Assembly: GCA_934615635.1 (NCBI GenBank)
Contig: CAKTTT010000101.1
Location: 1 to 8,512, forward strand
Origin: an uncultured Eubacteriales bacterium
GTDB lineage: Bacteria; Bacillota; Clostridia; Oscillospirales; Acutalibacteraceae
Length of the DNA: 8,512 nucleotides
Direction: 5' to 3'
Numbering within the stretch: the stretch's first letter is position 1; each line of letters starts with the position of its first letter. The position numbers and the translations under genes are program-made. A model generated the notes under the pieces. The model was not told the DNA's origin, did not search any database, and saw nothing but the letters and a program-made list of their open reading frames with translations. Of this stretch, positions 4,738 to 8,512 are shown in pieces.

Positions 4738-5949
4738 ATGTCAGAGAGCAGTATGAATTATCTCAACAAAAAAACCATTGAAGACATCGACGTCAACGGC
4801 AAAAAGGTGCTGGTGCGCTGCGACTTCAACGTACCGCTGGCCGACGGTGTAATCACCGACGACAAGCGCATCCGGGAGTCCATCCCCACCATCCGGTATC
4901 TGGCGGATCACGGCGCGGCGGTTATTCTCTGTTCCCATCTCGGCCGTCCCAAGGAGGATGACGAGGAATCCAAAAAGAAGGCCACCCTGGCGCCTGTGGC
5001 GAAACGCCTGGCCGAGCTGATGGGCCGGGAAGTGAAGTTCACCACCGATATCGTGGGGGACGAAGCCCACGCCATGGCCAAGGCGCTGAAGCCCGGCGAG
5101 ATCATGGTGATCGAAAACGTCCGCTTCTTCAAGGCGGAAACCAAAAATGATCCTGAATACGCGAAAAAGCTGGCCTCTCTGGCGGATATTTATGTCAACG
5201 ACGCCTTCGGCACCGCTCACCGCGCCCATGCCTCCACCGCCGGCGTGGCGGATTATCTGCCTGCGGTGTGCGGCTACCTGATCCAGAAGGAAATCACCAT
5301 CATGGGCGGCGCCCTCGCCAATCCCAAGCGTCCCTTCGTGGCGATTCTGGGCGGCGCCAAGGTTTCCGATAAAATCGGCGTCATCACCAATCTCATCGAC
5401 AAGGTGGACACCCTCATCATCGGCGGCGCCATGGCCTACACCTTCAAGGCCGCCATGGGCGTGAAGATCGGCGATTCCAAGTTCGAGGCGGACAAGGAGG
5501 AGCTGGCCCGGGAGATTCTCAAGAAGGCCGAAGCCAAGGGCGTCCGGTTCCTGCTGCCGGTGGACAACGTCGCGGCGGATGCCTTTGACGTGAACGCCAA
5601 CACCAAGGTGTTCGAGGGGGATATCGACGACGGCTGGATGGGCCTGGACATCGGCCCCAAAACCCAGAAGCTGTTCGCCGATGCGGTGAAGGACGCCGGC
5701 ACCGTGGTGTGGAACGGCCCCATGGGCGTGTTTGAAATGGCCCCCTTCGCGGGCGGCACCATCGCGGTGGCCAAGGCCATCGCGGAGAGCGATGCCATCT
5801 CCATCATCGGCGGCGGCGATTCCGCGGCGGCGGTGGAGCAGCTTGGCTTTGCCGACAAGATGACCCACATCTCCACCGGCGGCGGCGCCTCCCTGGAGTT
5901 CCTGGAAGGGCTGGAGCTGCCGGGCATCGCCTGCCTCAACGACAAATAA
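4738..5949 (+). CDS. pgk: Phosphoglycerate kinase
   Basis: Phosphoglycerate kinase transfers phosphate from 1,3-bisphosphoglycerate to ADP, the first ATP-yielding step of glycolysis, in the cytoplasm. The protein is full length (403 residues). The signature RCDFNVPL is at 27-34, Arg44 and HLGR (67-70) belong to the substrate site, and HRAHAS is at 161-166. On the nucleotide-binding half are GGAKVSDK (205-212), WNGPMGVFE (325-333), GGGDS (358-362) and STGGGAS (379-385). The start is ambiguous. ATG 4738 follows AGAGGA at an 11-base distance, but the conserved family opening (MNY-KKT-EDIDV) corresponds to ATG 4753, five codons in, which has a weaker ribosome binding site. It is divergent from ldh, followed by tpiA, with a terminator-like hairpin between. 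Confidence 0.97.
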   Translation: MSESSMNYLNKKTIEDIDVNGKKVLVRCDFNVPLADGVITDDKRIRESIPTIRYLADHGAAVILCSHLGRPKEDDEESKKKATLAPVAKRLAELMGREVKFTTDIVGDEAHAMAKALKPGEIMVIENVRFFKAETKNDPEYAKKLASLADIYVNDAFGTAHRAHASTAGVADYLPAVCGYLIQKEITIMGGALANPKRPFVAILGGAKVSDKIGVITNLIDKVDTLIIGGAMAYTFKAAMGVKIGDSKFEADKEELAREILKKAEAKGVRFLLPVDNVAADAFDVNANTKVFEGDIDDGWMGLDIGPKTQKLFADAVKDAGTVVWNGPMGVFEMAPFAGGTIAVAKAIAESDAISIIGGGDSAAAVEQLGFADKMTHISTGGGASLEFLEGLELPGIACLNDK

Positions 5950-5950
5950 G

Positions 5951-5969
5951 GGGCTGCGCCAGGCAGCCC
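5951..5969 (+). other. Short GC hairpin directly after pgk
   Basis: GGGCTGC (5951-5957) and GCAGCCC (5963-5969) form a perfect 7-bp stem with a five-base loop, one base after the pgk stop codon. No T run follows, so it is not itself a terminator. It may protect the 3' end of pgk mRNA or simply precede the larger hairpin downstream. Confidence 0.5.
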
Positions 5970-5991
5970 GCCGCATGACGCAAAATAAGCA

Positions 5992-6045
5992 GAAGGGGGC
6001 TGCTGTAAAATGGAGCATTTTGCAGCGGTTCCCTTTCTCTTTTTT
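5992..6045 (+). terminator. Intrinsic terminator between pgk and tpiA
   Basis: Arms 5992-6012 and 6016-6036 can pair along 21 positions with a GAG loop. About five pairs are G-U wobbles, and the core from 6000 to 6027 is solid. After CTC come six T (6040-6045). The structure ends about 40 bases before tpiA, so it should reduce read-through from pgk. How much it stops depends on the wobble-rich lower stem and the slightly displaced T run. Confidence 0.65.
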
Positions 6046-6084
6046 CAGGATGAACCCACTTTATCAGAAAAGGAAGGATACCCT

Positions 6085-6840
6085 ATGCGCAAATATGTCA
6101 TCGCCGGAAACTGGAAAATGAACAAAACTCCCGCCGAGGCCACCGCTCTGATCAACGAGCTGAAGCCCCTGGTGGCCGACGCCTCCTGCGACGTGATCGT
6201 GGGCGTGCCCTTCGTGGATCTTCCCGCCGCCCTGGAAGCCGTCAAGGGCACCCGGATCGGCGTCGCCGCTCAGAACTGCCACTGGGAGAAGGCCGGCGCC
6301 TTCACCGGCGAGATTTCCGCTGAGATGCTCAAGGCCATGGAGGTCGGCTATGTGATCATCGGCCACAGCGAGCGGCGCACCTACTTCGGCGATACCGACG
6401 TGACCGTGCAGAAGCGGGTGCGGGCGGCGCTGGATGCCGGACTGACCGTGATCCTCTGCGTGGGCGAATATCTGGAGCAGCGGGAGCAGGGCGTCACCGG
6501 CGAGGTGGTGGCCATGCAGACCAAGATCGCTCTGGGCGGCGTCTCCGAGGAGGAACTCAGCCGGGTAATCATCGCTTACGAGCCGGTTTGGGCCATCGGC
6601 ACCGGCCGAACCGCTACCGCCCAGCAGGCCAACGAGGTCTGCGCTCTGATCCGCAACACCATCGCGGGCCTGTACCGCTGGGAGACGGCGGACGACGTGG
6701 TGATCCAGTACGGCGGCTCTATGAACGCGGGCAACGCCGCGGAGCTGCTGGCGCAGCCGGATGTGGACGGCGGCCTCATCGGCGGCGCCTCCTTGAAGCC
6801 GGCGGATTTCGCCACCATCGTGAAAGCAGCCAGCAAATAA
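6085..6840 (+). CDS. tpiA: Triose-phosphate isomerase
   Basis: This enzyme interconverts dihydroxyacetone phosphate and glyceraldehyde 3-phosphate in the cytoplasm. The start at 6085 gives 251 residues, the usual length, with the conserved opening MRKYVIAGNWKMNK and AGGAAGG seven bases upstream. A start at 6010 is open but would begin inside the terminator hairpin and add 25 unrelated residues. Catalytic residues are all present: Asn9 and Lys11 in GNWKMN, His94 in GHSERR, and Glu166 in AYEPVWAIGTG, whose following residues form the mobile loop. The phosphate-binding GGS (210-212) and LIGGASL (231-237) are also seen. No separate promoter was recognised after the pgk terminator, so expression probably depends on read-through or an unseen promoter inside pgk. 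Confidence 0.97.
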   Translation: MRKYVIAGNWKMNKTPAEATALINELKPLVADASCDVIVGVPFVDLPAALEAVKGTRIGVAAQNCHWEKAGAFTGEISAEMLKAMEVGYVIIGHSERRTYFGDTDVTVQKRVRAALDAGLTVILCVGEYLEQREQGVTGEVVAMQTKIALGGVSEEELSRVIIAYEPVWAIGTGRTATAQQANEVCALIRNTIAGLYRWETADDVVIQYGGSMNAGNAAELLAQPDVDGGLIGGASLKPADFATIVKAASK

Positions 6841-6851
6841 ATCCCACGGCG

Positions 6852-6885
6852 CGGCCGGGCAGGAAGCGCCCGGCCGATGTTTTTT
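6852..6885 (+). terminator. Intrinsic terminator after tpiA
   Basis: A 9-bp all-GC stem (6852-6860 with 6868-6876) with a seven-base loop is followed after three bases by six T (6880-6885). It starts 12 bases after the tpiA stop and is a strong terminator by form. gpmI begins 78 bases further on, so the two genes may be at least partly separate transcripts. Confidence 0.85.
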
Positions 6886-6963
6886 ATCCCACCATCGCCC
6901 GCGCGCGCCCCGAAAAAAGGGCATACTAAGCACGCGAGTCACCGGAAGAACAGGAGCATGTAG

Positions 6964-8478
6964 ATGAAAAAACCAGTGGTATTGATGATTATGGATGGGT
7001 TCGGTCTGAATCCGGACGCCTACGGCAACGCGATCAAGGCGGCTAAAACGCCTCACCTGACCCGTCTGTTTGCGGAGAATCCCTTTACTAAAATCGGCGC
7101 CTCCGGCATGGATGTCGGCCTGCCGGACGGCCAGATGGGCAACAGCGAAGTGGGTCACACCAACATCGGCGCCGGTCGGGTGGTGTATCAGGAGCTGACC
7201 CGCATCACCAAATCCATTCAGGACGGCGATTTCTTTGAGAATTCCGCCCTGCTGAAGGCCATGGAAAACGCCAAAAAGCCGGGAGCCGCGCTGCATCTGG
7301 CCGGTCTGCTGTCCGATGGCGGTGTTCACAGCCACAACACCCACCTATACGGCCTGCTGCAGATGGCGAAGCGGATGGGCGTCGCCAAGGTATTCGTCCA
7401 TTGCCTGATGGACGGCCGGGACGTTCCCCCCACCTCCGGCAAGGGCTTTGTGGAGGAGCTGCAGGCCAAGATGCAGGAGGTCGGTGTAGGCCGCATCGCC
7501 ACCGTCATGGGCCGGTATTATGCCATGGACCGGGACAACCGCTGGGAGCGGGTGGAAAAGGCCTACGCCGCCATGGTCTACGGCGAGGGTGTGCAGAACC
7601 CCGATCCCGCCGCCGCCATGGCGGATTCCTACGCCGCGGACATCACCGACGAGTTCGTGGTGCCGGTGGTCTGCAACAAGGAGGGCCGGATCAAGGCCGG
7701 AGATTCGGTGGTTTTCTTCAACTTCCGTCCCGACCGGGCCCGGGAAATCACCCGTACCCTGGTGGATCCGGACTTTACCGGCTTTGCCCGCCGGGAGGGC
7801 TTCTTCCCGCTGGTATACGTCTGCATGACCCAGTATGACGCCACCATGCCGGGGGTGGAGGTGGCCTTCCGTCCCCAGTCCCTGACCAACACCCTGGGAG
7901 AATATATCAGCAAGCAGGGGATGACCCAGCTGCGCATCGCGGAAACGGAGAAATACGCTCATGTGACCTTCTTCTTCAACGGCGGCGTGGAAAAGGAATT
8001 CCCCGGCGAGGACCGGGTGCTCATCAACTCGCCTAAGGTGGCCACCTATGACCTGCAGCCGGAAATGAGCGCCTATCCCGTCTGCGACGCGGTGGTGGAG
8101 CGCATTCGCTCAGGCAAATACGACATGGTCATTCTGAATTTCGCCAACTGCGATATGGTGGGCCACACCGGCGTGTTCGACGCGGCGGTGAAGGCGGTGG
8201 AAACGGTGGATACCTGCGCCGGCCGGGTGGCCGAGGCCGTCCTGGAGAGGAAGGGCACGCTGCTGATCACCGCCGACCACGGCAACGCGGACAAGATGTA
8301 CGAGCCGGACGGTTCTCCTTTTACCGCTCATACCACCAATTTGGTACCCTTCTGCGTAGTGGGATATCCCTGTTCCCTGCGGGAAGGCGGGCGGCTGGCG
8401 GATATCGCCCCCACCATGCTGCACATCATGGGGCTGCCCCAGCCGGATGAAATGGACGGCCGCAGCCTGATCCTATAA
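6964..8478 (+). CDS. gpmI: 2,3-bisphosphoglycerate-independent phosphoglycerate mutase
   Basis: This dimanganese enzyme of the alkaline phosphatase superfamily converts 3-phosphoglycerate to 2-phosphoglycerate without a bisphosphoglycerate cofactor. At 504 residues it is close to the usual 505-515. Metal and catalytic residues match the Bacillus enzyme: Asp11 in MDGFG, the phosphorylated Ser61 in GNSEVGHTNIGAGR, Asp397 and His401 in NCDMVGHTG, Asp438 and His439 in TADHGN, and His456 in AHTTN. Substrate-binding elements include SDGGVHSH (117-124), GRD (151-153), FRPDRAR (254-260) and Lys330 before YAHVTFFFNGG. AGGAG (6952-6956) is seven bases before the ATG. An extra ATG-TAG pair abuts the start codon. 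It follows pgk and tpiA, completing three lower-glycolysis steps, after a terminator. No clear promoter was found in the 78-base gap. Confidence 0.97.
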   Translation: MKKPVVLMIMDGFGLNPDAYGNAIKAAKTPHLTRLFAENPFTKIGASGMDVGLPDGQMGNSEVGHTNIGAGRVVYQELTRITKSIQDGDFFENSALLKAMENAKKPGAALHLAGLLSDGGVHSHNTHLYGLLQMAKRMGVAKVFVHCLMDGRDVPPTSGKGFVEELQAKMQEVGVGRIATVMGRYYAMDRDNRWERVEKAYAAMVYGEGVQNPDPAAAMADSYAADITDEFVVPVVCNKEGRIKAGDSVVFFNFRPDRAREITRTLVDPDFTGFARREGFFPLVYVCMTQYDATMPGVEVAFRPQSLTNTLGEYISKQGMTQLRIAETEKYAHVTFFFNGGVEKEFPGEDRVLINSPKVATYDLQPEMSAYPVCDAVVERIRSGKYDMVILNFANCDMVGHTGVFDAAVKAVETVDTCAGRVAEAVLERKGTLLITADHGNADKMYEPDGSPFTAHTTNLVPFCVVGYPCSLREGGRLADIAPTMLHIMGLPQPDEMDGRSLIL

Positions 8479-8512
8479 ACTCCGCGACTTTTAAGTACAA
8501 AACACCACCGTG

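Noticed and set aside
4741..6018. A 425-codon open frame antisense to pgk
   Set aside because: It mirrors the GC-rich third positions of pgk, is rich in His/Gly/Arg without any recognisable motif, and pgk is unmistakable on the other strand.
6010..6084. Upstream start for tpiA giving a 25-residue extension
   Set aside because: It would begin within the terminator hairpin and lacks family similarity, while ATG 6085 has a good ribosome binding site and the conserved N-terminus.
6064..7344. A 426-codon open frame antisense to tpiA and the start of gpmI
   Set aside because: It crosses two well-identified genes and a terminator on the opposite strand and has no protein-family features; it is a compositional shadow.

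Overview
The window looks like chromosomal core-metabolism DNA from a GC-rich Firmicute, most likely a fermentative gut member of the Clostridia (Oscillospiraceae-like). The reasons are strong AAGGAGG-type ribosome binding sites, an FBP-type L-lactate dehydrogenase, a cofactor-independent phosphoglycerate mutase and the clostridial character of the proteins. The lineage is an inference from protein style and was not tested by search. No mobile element, CRISPR array, rRNA or tRNA was seen.

Layout, left to right. Bases 1-1671 (minus strand) hold the start of a Kdp potassium-pump operon: a 29-codon kdpF-like microgene, then kdpA running off the left edge. A compact control region (about 1700-1751) lies ahead of it, with two identical 8-bp repeats 20 bp apart around a perfect 12-bp palindrome. 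Bases 1775-2734 (minus) are dapA (lysine/diaminopimelate synthesis). It is preceded by an unusual leader containing a 25-bp perfect hairpin and a possible 20-codon leader ORF. Bases 3130-4080 (minus) are L-lactate dehydrogenase with a clear intrinsic terminator. Bases 4081-4737 are a divergent control region with a recognisable minus-strand promoter, a homopurine tract, what looks like a frameshifted small membrane-protein gene, and the plus-strand pgk promoter. Bases 4738-8478 (plus) are pgk, tpiA and gpmI, three consecutive lower-glycolysis genes. Each junction between them carries an intrinsic terminator, so expression may be stepped down or uncoupled. The last 34 bases hold nothing I can identify.

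How the genes fit together. pgk, tpiA and gpmI are the triose-phosphate part of glycolysis. The divergent ldh reoxidises the NADH made there by reducing pyruvate, and keeps the residues that let fructose 1,6-bisphosphate activate it. dapA takes pyruvate plus aspartate semialdehyde into cell-wall and lysine precursors. Kdp is a high-affinity K+ uptake system unrelated to this carbon flow. gap and eno, often next to these genes, are not in the window.

I found no convincing new multi-gene system. The signals most worth a second look are non-coding: the dapA leader hairpin and mini-ORF, the kdp repeat-palindrome, and the broken membrane gene with its intact promoter upstream of ldh.
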